Origin: Pseudoalteromonas sp. XMcav2-N
GTDB lineage: Bacteria; Pseudomonadota; Gammaproteobacteria; Enterobacterales; Alteromonadaceae
Direction: 5' to 3'
Length of the DNA: 64,000 bases
NCBI RefSeq assembly: GCF_024124545.1
Contig: NZ_JAMXSF010000004.1
Span: 62,001-126,000 of the forward strand
Every line of letters begins with the position of its first letter. Position 1 is the stretch's first letter. Of this stretch, positions 1 through 8,236 are shown one piece after another. The notes under the pieces were generated by a model. The model had not been told where the DNA came from. It worked only from the letters and a program-made list of their open reading frames with translations, and ran no database searches. The translations under genes were made by a program, and so were the position numbers.

Positions 1-2016
1 TCGGAGGATCGAGAACCACGGGAGTCATGCAACACTGGCGATTCTGAACAGGCAGTAATAGAGATGATCTGTGATGAGCTGAGCACTTTGCTTGGCCACA
101 CTGCTGATACTGTGTTGTCGCAAACTTTTGAGCAGGCAGGGCTGGACTCATTAACGACGCTGGAACTGAGCAATCGTCTGGGCAATATACTTGGTGTAGC
201 TTGTTCCGTGCAGGCAATTTATGAGTTTAATACGCCCCAGCGTCTGGCTCAGCATCTGCTGAGTGTAAGCGCGGGTGAATCATTAACCGTCTATCAGAGC
301 CCACTGCGCGATACACTCGAAGAGTTACAATTTCAATTACGTGCCAGTCATCCCCCCTTTGCTTTGGCTAAGGCCCAGTCGTGGTCGGCCGCGGATAAAA
401 GTAAATTGGTTCAGGCTGCCACTCAGATGGTGAGTAAGCGTCGTGCTAACCCCTATAGCAAGGTGCTGCGCACCGGAAGCGGGACGCGTGGCACGGTAGC
501 CGATGCCCGGCACAGCGATGCACGTGAGGCGATTATCTGGACCACTAACTTATACCTGGGGCTGAATCGCGATGCTGCCGTTATTGAAGCTGCACGTCAG
601 GCTGTGGCAGAGTTTGGCACTGGCATGGGGACCTCCGCGGCGGCGTCTGGTTTAACGGATCTGCACCTGGCATTTGAGCAACAGTTTGCCAGCCTGGTGG
701 GCAAACCCGCCGCTTGTTTGTTTCCAACGGGCTATACCGCCAATGTCGGTGCGGTAGCTGGATTATTGGGTGAAAACGATGTCGTCGTGATCGATCAGCT
801 CTGCCACGCGTCCATCGTTGATGGCGCGCGTTTGTGTGGTGCCAAAGTACGTACTTTTAAACACAATGATGTAAACGATTTGGCCTCTGTGCTTGAGACT
901 GAGGCTTCTCCCTATCGCACCGTATTGGTCGTTATCGAAGGTGTTTACAGCATGGGAGAGGGCGCCGCGCCTGTGGCAGAGATTGTCCGCATGGCAAAGT
1001 ATTATCAGGCACTGGTACTGGTTGATGAGGCACACTCCTTTGGTTTTTATGGTAAGCAGGGTGCCGGGATTTGTGCTGAGCAGGGGATAAGCAAGGATGT
1101 TGATTTTATCATGACCACGCTGAGCAAATCGCTGGGCAGTCTGGGCGGCGTCGTTGCAACCAGTGCTGAGTATGTTGAGCTGCTAAAAGCCTCTTCCAGA
1201 GCCTACATTTTTCAGGCGTCAGTGAGTCCGGCAGATATCGCCGCAGCGCTTACGGCATTGCAGCGGATCAGTCAGGATGACTCACTGCGTAAACGGTTGT
1301 GGGACACCGCCCGTTACATGCGGGCTCAATTCAGTGCTGCCGGGTTTGATTTGGGCAGTGGGGACGGACCGATTGTGACCCCACATTTTGGCGACAAAGA
1401 TAAACTATATGCGATTGTGCAGCGCTTGTTTGAAAAAGGCATTCAGGCTTCAGCCGTGACTTATCCGATAGTCGAAACCGGTCGCGGGCGGCTGCGTTTT
1501 ATCTGCTCTGCAGCGCACACCAAAGACGATGTAGATGCGACCTTGGCGGCATTGCAAGATGCGGTGCAAGAAGTGGAAGTATTGTTTGCCAGGGCACCGG
1601 TATCCGAGCCTAAAAGGTCGATTGAGGCAACGGCGCTGGATAATTGGTGGGCTGAATTTTTAGCCTATCTGCAAAGGTGGCAAAAGACGCAGCCTGGCAA
1701 GGTACCTGACTTACGACTGGAGATCAGCACATCAGCCAGTAAACATACGCTGACTTTGTTGCAGGGCACGGTCAGCGAGGATAGTAAGATTAGGGCGCAG
1801 TTACCCGTATGCCGTATACGTCTTATAACACCTGAGGCGGTCGCTGCTCTGATCTGCGCAGATGTGCAGCAGGTGCTACAGGGCATATGCGACGGTGAAT
1901 GCAACTTGAGCGGCCAGAGCGAAGTGTTCAGCTGGTTTATGGGCCGACTACTGGCATTTTGCGCCAAGTCAGAACCAGTCACTGCCATGTCTGAAACTGT
2001 CGGGATTTCGTCATAA
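1..2016 (+). CDS. ACP / alpha-oxoamine synthase (PLP), 5' end outside window
   Basis: The frame is open to base 1, so the first ATG at 64 is probably internal and the protein begins upstream. Counting from that Met, residues 1-70 form an acyl carrier domain with the phosphopantetheine serine in GLDSLTTLEL (S29). Residues about 110-520 are an alpha-oxoamine synthase of PLP fold type I, with VDEAHSFG and the PLP lysine in TLSKSLGSLGG (K355). This family condenses an acyl thioester with an amino acid with loss of CO2. About 110 C-terminal residues look like an SCP2/sterol-carrier-type fold (inference from the hydrophobic pattern and a GxxxLSGQ-like stretch). PigH of prodigiosin synthesis is ACP-ACP-AOS of about 650 aa, but no pigI-like gene follows, so the end of a polyketide synthase is equally possible. 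Confidence 0.85.
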   Translation, partial: SEDREPRESCNTGDSEQAVIEMICDELSTLLGHTADTVLSQTFEQAGLDSLTTLELSNRLGNILGVACSVQAIYEFNTPQRLAQHLLSVSAGESLTVYQSPLRDTLEELQFQLRASHPPFALAKAQSWSAADKSKLVQAATQMVSKRRANPYSKVLRTGSGTRGTVADARHSDAREAIIWTTNLYLGLNRDAAVIEAARQAVAEFGTGMGTSAAASGLTDLHLAFEQQFASLVGKPAACLFPTGYTANVGAVAGLLGENDVVVIDQLCHASIVDGARLCGAKVRTFKHNDVNDLASVLETEASPYRTVLVVIEGVYSMGEGAAPVAEIVRMAKYYQALVLVDEAHSFGFYGKQGAGICAEQGISKDVDFIMTTLSKSLGSLGGVVATSAEYVELLKASSRAYIFQASVSPADIAAALTALQRISQDDSLRKRLWDTARYMRAQFSAAGFDLGSGDGPIVTPHFGDKDKLYAIVQRLFEKGIQASAVTYPIVETGRGRLRFICSAAHTKDDVDATLAALQDAVQEVEVLFARAPVSEPKRSIEATALDNWWAEFLAYLQRWQKTQPGKVPDLRLEISTSASKHTLTLLQGTVSEDSKIRAQLPVCRIRLITPEAVAALICADVQQVLQGICDGECNLSGQSEVFSWFMGRLLAFCAKSEPVTAMSETVGISS

Positions 2017-2018
2017 AT

Positions 2019-2040
2019 GCACTGTTTACTTATACAGTGC
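2019..2040 (+). terminator. weak hairpin after the oxoamine synthase gene
   Basis: GCACTGT and ACAGTGC form a 7-bp stem with an 8-nt loop directly after the stop codon. No T-tract follows, so it is only a possible terminator or mRNA end-stabilising hairpin. Confidence 0.3.
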
Positions 2041-2087
2041 CCATGCTAGAGTAGCTGCCAATGACGATAATAAAACAAGGGATTACT

Positions 2088-2573
2088 ATGCTTCAATCCA
2101 ATGCACCTGGTGCACCCGGCGACTTCGATTTTATGATTGGCCAGTGGTCGGTACAGCACCGCCGTCTGAAGGACATACTTAATGGCGGCGATGAATGGAT
2201 AGAGTTCACCGGGGAGTCATCAACGCTCAACACGCTGGGCGGATTTGGCAACGTGGAAGACAATTATCTGCATTTTCCAGAAGGCTCTGTGCGAGCAAAG
2301 GCGATCCGTTCATACAACGAGCGCACCGGGCAGTGGTCAATCTGGTGGTTGGATGGGCGCAACCCAGGCATGATGGATACCCCGGTGGTAGGCGAGTTTA
2401 ACGATGGTGTAGGGCGTTTTTATGCGGACGAGGAGTATAACGGTGAAGCCATTAAAGTGCGCTTTATCTGGGACGCGACTAACCCTGAGCAACCAACCTG
2501 GGCACAGGCTTTTTCTAAAGATGGTGGCCAGAGCTGGGAAACCAACTGGGAAATGAGATTTACCCGTCTCTAA
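2088..2573 (+). CDS. conserved hypothetical protein, DUF1579-like
   Basis: A 161-aa soluble protein with no signal peptide. I chose the ATG at 2088 over the upstream ATG at 2061 because AAGGG lies 6-7 nt before it. The sequence is rich in W, G and D and has the look of a small beta-barrel of the DUF1579 type (FDFMIGQWSVQHRR near the N-terminus, SWETNWEMRFTR at the end). No catalytic motif can be seen and no function is proposed. It stands alone between the biosynthetic gene and a convergent folE2, with a terminator between them. Confidence 0.75.
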   Translation: MLQSNAPGAPGDFDFMIGQWSVQHRRLKDILNGGDEWIEFTGESSTLNTLGGFGNVEDNYLHFPEGSVRAKAIRSYNERTGQWSIWWLDGRNPGMMDTPVVGEFNDGVGRFYADEEYNGEAIKVRFIWDATNPEQPTWAQAFSKDGGQSWETNWEMRFTRL

Positions 2574-2580
2574 CCCTTAC

Positions 2581-2620
2581 AGCACATCCGCGCACTATGC
2601 CGCGTGGATGTGCTGTTTTA
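2581..2620 (+). terminator. intrinsic terminator between convergent genes
   Basis: AGCACATCC and GGATGTGCT form a 9-bp stem extended by GCG/CGC, followed by GTTTTA. It lies between the stop of the DUF1579-like gene and the stop of the convergent folE2 gene. Confidence 0.7.
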
Positions 2621-2621
2621 C

Positions 2622-3515
2622 TTATGATTTGCGGTCGTATACGACGGCGTTATGAGCATGTAAGCTTTCCTGATGCTCCACTTTAAACTGATAATCCACG
2701 ACCTCAGAAATGGACTCCAGCGTTGCTTTAATGCGCCTTGCCGCATCCTCACAAAACATCAGATTTTTCGCATTCAATGCAGCAAATGCCTGCTCATCTT
2801 CGCGTTTCACCGCCGTTTGTACAGGTGTTGCCAGCGTTTCTTCAAACAGTGCAAGCCAGTGCGCCAGATCCGGCAAGTGACCGCCAGCCAGATCGGCTTC
2901 AATGTACGCATAAGAGCGCTGGCTGTGTGGCGTAGCGACAGAGCCGAGCGGTCCTTTCAGCCATTCCAGCAGCTGCGCCTTGTCTATATTGTCCTGTGTG
3001 GCAAATTGCTGTGCCACTGTTTCGCTCAGTAACTGGCGAGACAAAGCTGCTGAGCAAGGGCAAGTACTGCTGTAGGTAATGGTACTGATAAGCTTACAGT
3101 GGGTTTTACCTTCAAGGTGCTCACAGTGCAGCTCTATTGGGTAGGCGTTGTAGCCGCTGTAGCTGCTTTTCAAAGCTGGTCTGCTCAATGGCAGCTCAAA
3201 CTTCAGTACTAACTTGGCAGACCGACTGAGGCCTTGTTGAGACGCGACTATCTCTTTGAGTACCTTATCGAGCTGTGCAAAAGTGAGTTCTGTCCCCACC
3301 AATGCTTCGTTGGCAAGCAGGTAAAGGCGCGACATATGGATGCCTTTTGCGCCTGTATCCAGGCTGACAAAAACGTCCATAAGCGTGTTGATGTTGACGC
3401 TGGTCTGATCGCAGCGTACCAGCATCGGCAGTGCAATTTTTTCCATCCCAACCCACTTTAGCGGGCTCTGGCTGTCTGGCTCAAAATGGGTCGCAATATC
3501 GGGAAGTTGCATCAT
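2622..3515 (-). CDS. folE2: GTP cyclohydrolase FolE2 (type IB)
   Basis: A 297-aa protein matching the FolE2/COG1469 family in length and in its active-site STCPCS stretch (C152-C154 region). The reaction is GTP to 7,8-dihydroneopterin triphosphate, the first step of folate (and queuosine-type) pterin synthesis, in the cytosol. Family knowledge: type IB enzymes accept metals other than zinc and replace zinc-dependent FolE in zinc starvation, usually under Zur. It is the second gene of a unit with the dihydroorotase, 16 nt after that stop codon, and a perfect Zur-type core lies upstream of the pair. The start is MMQ; the second Met is an alternative that changes little. Confidence 0.93.
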   Translation of the reverse strand: MMQLPDIATHFEPDSQSPLKWVGMEKIALPMLVRCDQTSVNINTLMDVFVSLDTGAKGIHMSRLYLLANEALVGTELTFAQLDKVLKEIVASQQGLSRSAKLVLKFELPLSRPALKSSYSGYNAYPIELHCEHLEGKTHCKLISTITYSSTCPCSAALSRQLLSETVAQQFATQDNIDKAQLLEWLKGPLGSVATPHSQRSYAYIEADLAGGHLPDLAHWLALFEETLATPVQTAVKREDEQAFAALNAKNLMFCEDAARRIKATLESISEVVDYQFKVEHQESLHAHNAVVYDRKS

Positions 3516-3531
3516 AGGTTATGAGTCTCAC

Positions 3532-4863
3532 TTAACGGTTAAAACGTAATGCCTGTGCGGCATTGTGATGTGTGGTGACCTTGTCACCATCAAATACCAT
3601 TTCGCCATTTACAAAGGTGGCGCGGATCTGATGAGAGAAAGTGGTGTTGTGAAACGGACTCCACTGACATAGGTAACGGGTTTGCTCGTGTTGTACGTGT
3701 GTTGAGTGATTTGGATCAACCAGCACCAGGTCGGCAAAGTAACCTTCTCTGAGATAGCCCCGCTTGTCGATGGCAAAGCGGGTTGCAACGTTGTGTGCGG
3801 TTTTCTCGACCACTTGCTCAAGCGTCATTGTGCCGCGTTTGACCTGCTCCAAAAGAGTTAGCAAAGCATGCTCAACCAGTGGCAGGCCTGCAGGGGCCTG
3901 CGGATAGGGCACGTTTTTCTCTTGCCAGGTATGAGGGGCATGATCGGTGGCTATGATATCAATGCGTCCGTCATGCAGAGCTTTTAGCAAAGCAAGCCGG
4001 TCGGATTCTGCTTTAATGGCCGGGTTACATTTGATCAGATTCCCCAGCGCCGGATAATCTTGCTCGTTAAACCACAAATGATGGACACAGGCTTCTGCTG
4101 TGATGTGCTTTTCTGCCAGAGGGGCAGTACTGAATAAGCTCAGTTCTTTTGCTGTGGTTAAGTGCAGCACATGTAGTTGAGTACGGTATTTTTTAGCAAG
4201 CGCCACAGCATACGAGGATGACTGATAGCAGGCTTCGTCGTCGCGGATCATCGGGTGATGGGTGATTTGCGGCGTGCCGTATTGTTGCTCGATGCGCTTG
4301 GCATTTTGTTGGATCACTGAACCTTGCTCGCAATGCGTGGCAATCAGTGTGGGACACTCTCTGAAAATTGCATCCAAAGCAGCTGGATGCTCGACCAGTA
4401 AATCGCCGGTCGATGCACCCATAAACACTTTAACCCCGCACACTGATTGTGGGTCAACGGCTTTGATTTCATCTAAGTTATCGGGCGTGGCGCCGAGGTA
4501 AAATGCGTAGTTAGCGACTGAATCTCGTTGTGCAATGGCTTGTTTGTCTGCCAGTGCCTGTCGGGTGGTGGTCGAAGGGGAAACGTTGGGCATTTCCATA
4601 AAACTGGTGATCCCACCGGCAACTGCCGCGGCTGATTCGCTGGCAATGGAGCCTTTATGCGTAAGGCCCGGCTCTCTGAAATGGACCTGGTCATCTATCA
4701 TGCCGGGCATCAACCACATGCCCTGGGCATCGATGACTTCTTCATTAGACTTAGCCGATAAGTCCGGGCCAATCTCTGCAATATACTGGTTTTCAATTCT
4801 GAGATCAGAAACGTAAAGCTTACCTTCATTCACTAAGGTGGCGTGTTTTATTAAGCGTGCCAT
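3532..4863 (-). CDS. pyrC: dihydroorotase, class I type, probable zinc-starvation paralogue
   Basis: A 443-aa amidohydrolase of the COG0044 dihydroorotase group, carrying out the reversible ring closure of N-carbamoyl-aspartate in pyrimidine synthesis. Metal-site landmarks are visible: MIDDQVHFREPG near residue 55, VKVFMGAS (lysine that is carbamylated in the family), THCE, VLHLTTA and ATDHAPHT. The usual HxH pair reads QxH here, so one zinc ligand is replaced by glutamine. AGGA precedes the ATG. It is followed 16 nt later by folE2. In pseudomonads a second dihydroorotase (pyrC2/pyrQ) with folE2 belongs to the Zur regulon, and this pair reproduces that pairing. An allantoinase or hydantoinase is less likely. 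Confidence 0.88.
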   Translation of the reverse strand: MARLIKHATLVNEGKLYVSDLRIENQYIAEIGPDLSAKSNEEVIDAQGMWLMPGMIDDQVHFREPGLTHKGSIASESAAAVAGGITSFMEMPNVSPSTTTRQALADKQAIAQRDSVANYAFYLGATPDNLDEIKAVDPQSVCGVKVFMGASTGDLLVEHPAALDAIFRECPTLIATHCEQGSVIQQNAKRIEQQYGTPQITHHPMIRDDEACYQSSSYAVALAKKYRTQLHVLHLTTAKELSLFSTAPLAEKHITAEACVHHLWFNEQDYPALGNLIKCNPAIKAESDRLALLKALHDGRIDIIATDHAPHTWQEKNVPYPQAPAGLPLVEHALLTLLEQVKRGTMTLEQVVEKTAHNVATRFAIDKRGYLREGYFADLVLVDPNHSTHVQHEQTRYLCQWSPFHNTTFSHQIRATFVNGEMVFDGDKVTTHHNAAQALRFNR

Positions 4864-5014
4864 TGGTATCCTGATTAATTATACAGATAAACAAAAACTT
4901 AAGGCGGTTCAACTGGGCCACGACGCAGGCCCAGGCGACATTGCGCATGCCTTTTCTTTTCGTACCCAACTCACATATGGGTCTGTTTAGCGCAACAAAG
5001 ATTGTTGATTGTTT

Positions 5015-5029
5015 TGTTATATTATAACA
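5015..5029. promoter_or_regulatory. Zur box (perfect core palindrome)
   Basis: TGTTATATTATAACA is a perfect 15-bp palindrome matching the core of the gammaproteobacterial Zur consensus TGTTATAnTATAACA. It lies between divergent genes, 35 nt before the M3 peptidase start (5064) and about 150 nt before the dihydroorotase/folE2 pair. Either or both directions could be repressed when zinc is plentiful. Confidence 0.85.
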
Positions 5030-5063
5030 TATCTATTCTATTTTACAGATGAGAGAAACAACG

Positions 5064-7217
5064 ATGAAAAAGTTGCTAGCACTGGCGGTGAGTTCCGCCT
5101 TACTTGTAACGGCCTGCACGGGTGGGGATCGTACTTCAGGCTTGCAAAAAGGCGCAGCCTCTGCGACGGTAACTGAAGGGAACCCACTACAGGTATCAAG
5201 CACATTGCAATATCAATCACCGGATTTTAATACCATCAACGACGCACACTTCGCGCCGGCATTTGAACAGGGCATGGCTGAACAAATGACTGAAGTGAAT
5301 GCAATTATCAGCCAAACTGATCCTGCCAGTTTTAGTAATACCATTGTTGCGCTGGAGCGAAGTGGTGAATTACTAAAGCGGACCCAGGCGATATTCTTTA
5401 ACCTGTCTGGCACCGACTCCAATGCAGAGCGCCGGGCGCTACAGTCTGAATTGGCTCCTAAACTGGCCGGTCACTACGACAACATTTACCTGAATAAAGC
5501 CTTGTATGAGCGTGTAGCCCAGGTTTACGGACAGCTGAATGTGCTTAATCTCGGCGCGGAAGAAAAGCGTCTGACAGAAGTCTTTTACAAGCGGTTTGTC
5601 AGAGCGGGAGCCAAACTCAATGAGACACAACAAAAAGAGATCCGTGAGATCAATGCGTCATTATCGTCATTAACCACGCAGTTTTCACAACATTTGCTGG
5701 CACTGTCGAAAAGTAATGTTGTTTTAGTTCAGGACAAAGCAAAGCTGGCAGGCCTGACAGATGCCCATATCGGGCAGCTGGCACAAGCGGCTGAACAAGC
5801 CGGGCATCCGGGACAGTATCTGATCAAAATTACCAATACCACGCGTCAGCCTATTCTGGCCAAGCTCGAAGATCGTCAATTGCGTGAGCAGGTATGGCGC
5901 GCATCGGCTTATCGTGGTTTAAAAGGTGAAAACAACAATCGTGAAATTGTCGCACAGCTGGCACAGTTGAGAGCAAAAAAGGCGGCGCTATTGGGCTATG
6001 AGAGCTGGGCACACTATGGCCTGGATGAGCAAATGGCCAAGACACCAACCGCGGTTTATGACATGTTTGCCAGTATGGTGCCTGCGTTGTTGAAAAACGT
6101 TGAAGCCGAAGCACAAGCCATCAAAGACAAAGTTCGCGCCACGGGCGGCGACTTTGAACTACAGGCCTGGGACTGGTTATACTATGCCGATAAGGTTCGT
6201 CAGGATAAGTTCGATCTGGATGAGTCACAAGTCAAAGCCTACTTTGAATTTTATCGCGTTCTGGAAGATGGCCTGTTCTTTACGATGGAGCGCTTGTATG
6301 GCGTAACCTTTAAGCCACGTAACGATATTCCGGTTTACCACCCGGATGTGAAAGCCTATGAAGTCTTTGATGCCGACGGTACCAGTCTGGCACTTTTTAT
6401 GGCTGACTACTTTGCCCGAGATGGCAAGCGCGGTGGCGCCTGGATGAGTTCGTTTGTACAACAATCAGGCCTGGATAATCAGCGCCCGGTTGTTATCAAT
6501 GTGATGAACATCGAAAAAGCGCCTGATGGCCAGCCAACATTACTGAGTTACTCTGAAGCGACCACCATGTTCCATGAATTGGGTCATGGCCTGCACGGCA
6601 TGCTGTCTCAGGTGACTTATCCGAGCTTAGCGGGGACGTCTGTATCCCGTGACTTTGTGGAGTTCCCGTCAACGTTTGAAGAAGACTGGGCGATCCACCC
6701 GGAAGTTATCCAAAACTATGCGAAGCATTACCAAACCGGAGAAGCGATCCCACAGGCATTGCTGAACAAAGTCATTGCCAGTCGCAGTTTTAATATGGGT
6801 TTCGATACACTGGAGTATGTAGCCGCTGCGCTTTTGGATATGGAATGGCATGCACTGGCAGCGGATGCGCCTTTGCAGGATCTGGTTGAGTTCGAACAAA
6901 CTGCGCTGAGCAAGCACGACGTGAACATCGATTATGTGCCACCCAGATATAAATCGGCTTACTTTGCTCACTCAATGGGGGGCGGCTACTCTGCAGGTTA
7001 CTATGCCTACATGTGGAGTGAGATCCTGGCGGCCGATGCCTTTGCCTATGTACAGTCACAAGGCGGGCTCAATCGCAAGATTGGCACTCACTATCGTAAG
7101 AATATTCTTGAAGTGGGTAACTCCCGCGACCTGATGGAATCTTACAAAGCTTTCCGTGGTGCAGAGCCGACCACCGAAGCGCTGCTTAAGCGCCGCGGAC
7201 TGAACGTCGCACCATAA
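5064..7217 (+). CDS. dcp: M3 family zinc peptidase, Dcp-like lipoprotein
   Basis: A 717-aa protein starting at MKKLLAL (the in-frame ATG at 5049 would put charged residues before the signal). A lipoprotein signal ends in the lipobox LLVTAC, so it is probably anchored in the periplasm or outer membrane. The zinc motif HELGH (H504, E505, H508) and the C-terminal HSMGGGYSAGYYAYMWSE block are typical of peptidyl-dipeptidase Dcp/oligopeptidase A enzymes, which cut short peptides. The cytosolic paralogue prlC is also in this window. The Zur box ends about 35 nt before the start codon, so expression may respond to zinc. A hairpin follows the stop. Confidence 0.9.
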   Translation: MKKLLALAVSSALLVTACTGGDRTSGLQKGAASATVTEGNPLQVSSTLQYQSPDFNTINDAHFAPAFEQGMAEQMTEVNAIISQTDPASFSNTIVALERSGELLKRTQAIFFNLSGTDSNAERRALQSELAPKLAGHYDNIYLNKALYERVAQVYGQLNVLNLGAEEKRLTEVFYKRFVRAGAKLNETQQKEIREINASLSSLTTQFSQHLLALSKSNVVLVQDKAKLAGLTDAHIGQLAQAAEQAGHPGQYLIKITNTTRQPILAKLEDRQLREQVWRASAYRGLKGENNNREIVAQLAQLRAKKAALLGYESWAHYGLDEQMAKTPTAVYDMFASMVPALLKNVEAEAQAIKDKVRATGGDFELQAWDWLYYADKVRQDKFDLDESQVKAYFEFYRVLEDGLFFTMERLYGVTFKPRNDIPVYHPDVKAYEVFDADGTSLALFMADYFARDGKRGGAWMSSFVQQSGLDNQRPVVINVMNIEKAPDGQPTLLSYSEATTMFHELGHGLHGMLSQVTYPSLAGTSVSRDFVEFPSTFEEDWAIHPEVIQNYAKHYQTGEAIPQALLNKVIASRSFNMGFDTLEYVAAALLDMEWHALAADAPLQDLVEFEQTALSKHDVNIDYVPPRYKSAYFAHSMGGGYSAGYYAYMWSEILAADAFAYVQSQGGLNRKIGTHYRKNILEVGNSRDLMESYKAFRGAEPTTEALLKRRGLNVAP

Positions 7218-7230
7218 AGCCAACGACAGA

Positions 7231-7252
7231 AGGACTGCCATCAGGCAGTCCT
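7231..7252 (+). terminator. hairpin after the M3 peptidase gene
   Basis: AGGACTGCC and GGCAGTCCT form a perfect 9-bp stem with a 4-nt loop, 14 nt after the stop codon. There is no good T-tract because the TAATACCAA repeat begins at its edge, so termination strength is uncertain. Confidence 0.5.
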
Positions 7253-7428
7253 AATACCAATTCACATTAATACATAACCAAATGGAGAGATTAAATTTGC
7301 CGATAACAGGGTTGAAAATTTCTCATTTAGAACCTTTACCTGAGGTATCAGTTCGCAAATTTTTGCCTCGTTATCGGCGAGATTTACTCGTCTCAAGATT
7401 GGCTGCTTAATTATGCGGGTTGGTATTA
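7252..7428. repeat. TAATACCAA-ended intergenic repeat, copy A (MITE-like)
   Basis: A 177-bp non-coding element with 9-bp perfect terminal inverted repeats (TAATACCAA ... TTGGTATTA). Its reverse complement shares blocks with 60982-61195, including TTCTAAATGAGAAATTTT, a CGATAAC block and the ends. It fills most of the gap between the M3 peptidase and DUF1826 genes and has no ORF. It could be a degenerate miniature transposable element. Confidence 0.7.
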
Positions 7429-7448
7429 CCAGCTTAAAATTCTTCGAT

Positions 7449-7463
7449 ATGTTATAATGTATC
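7449..7463. promoter_or_regulatory. Zur-like site overlapping a -10 element
   Basis: ATGTTATAATGTATC keeps the left half of the Zur core exactly and has a degenerate right half. It contains TATAAT, a perfect -10 hexamer, about 55 nt before the DUF1826 start. A repressor site on the promoter is plausible, but the right half is weak. Confidence 0.5.
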
Positions 7464-7510
7464 CTTTGTTGTGAAAGCCGTACAACCAGATACAGATGTA
7501 GGAGAAGATC

Positions 7511-8185
7511 ATGACTAATGCTTTAGCCACCAATGAAAACCCAGAAATCCCAGCCAATCGGTATGCTGCCATATCCTCTGAGCCGAATATTCTGACGGAT
7601 ATTTATCGCGAAGAAATCAACCTGAGTGTCTGGCAATGTACGCTGAGTCAAGCACTTAACTCAGAAGTGGCGGATCTACTTAACGCTGCTAGTGAGTTGC
7701 AGCTGTCGATTGCGGCGACACCTGAGCATACCCTAGGTGAGTTGCACGCGGCGTCTGCTCTGCTTATTGATAAGCCAGCGCTGAGTGAGCATTTGGCAAT
7801 GCTGGTGGATATGTTTTGTACGCTGTTTGAACTCAAACGTACCGGGCTCAGGCTCACGGTACTCAATAAAGCCATGTGTCCTAAATTCCATGTTGATCAC
7901 ATTCCCTGCCGACTGGTGAGTACATTGGGCGGGGTTGCCTCTCAGTGGTTGCCGCATGAAAAAGTGGATCGCAGCAAGCTGGGCGCGGGAAGCAAAGGCA
8001 AAAAGGACCATGAATCCGGGATTTATATCTGTCAGTCGGACATTCAGCAACTCAATACTGGCGATGTTGCCCTGTTGAAAGGATCTGGCTGGCTTGGCAA
8101 TGAAGAGGGAGCCCTGGTACACCGTTCGCCGGCTCCGGCAGCAGGTGAAACGCGCTTATTGCTCACACTGGACTTTATTGACTAA
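7511..8185 (+). CDS. DUF1826 domain protein
   Basis: A 224-aa cytosolic protein recognised as DUF1826, preceded by TAGGAG. Conserved-looking stretches include KFHVDHIPCRLVSTLGG (H and C residues that could bind metal) and the C-terminal LVHRSPAP. The biochemical function is unknown. From recall, DUF1826 genes often stand beside COG0523 metal-chaperone genes under Zur, and a COG0523 gene lies at the far end of this same-strand run. A Zur-like site overlaps its promoter. It is probably the first gene of an operon running to 12173. Confidence 0.8.
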   Translation: MTNALATNENPEIPANRYAAISSEPNILTDIYREEINLSVWQCTLSQALNSEVADLLNAASELQLSIAATPEHTLGELHAASALLIDKPALSEHLAMLVDMFCTLFELKRTGLRLTVLNKAMCPKFHVDHIPCRLVSTLGGVASQWLPHEKVDRSKLGAGSKGKKDHESGIYICQSDIQQLNTGDVALLKGSGWLGNEEGALVHRSPAPAAGETRLLLTLDFID

Positions 8186-8236
8186 GTGGTCGTTACTGTC
8201 TGCTGTTTGAGTGCACTATTAACTTAAGATAATGAT

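Noticed and set aside
1-2016. Firm call of PigH of a prodigiosin cluster
   Set aside because: No pigI-type or other pig gene follows, only one ACP is visible, and there is an extra C-terminal region; the 5' part is outside the window.
7252-7428. Small RNA gene or riboswitch before DUF1826
   Set aside because: The conserved blocks and inverted ends are shared with a second intergenic copy at 60982, which points to a dispersed repeat rather than a leader RNA.
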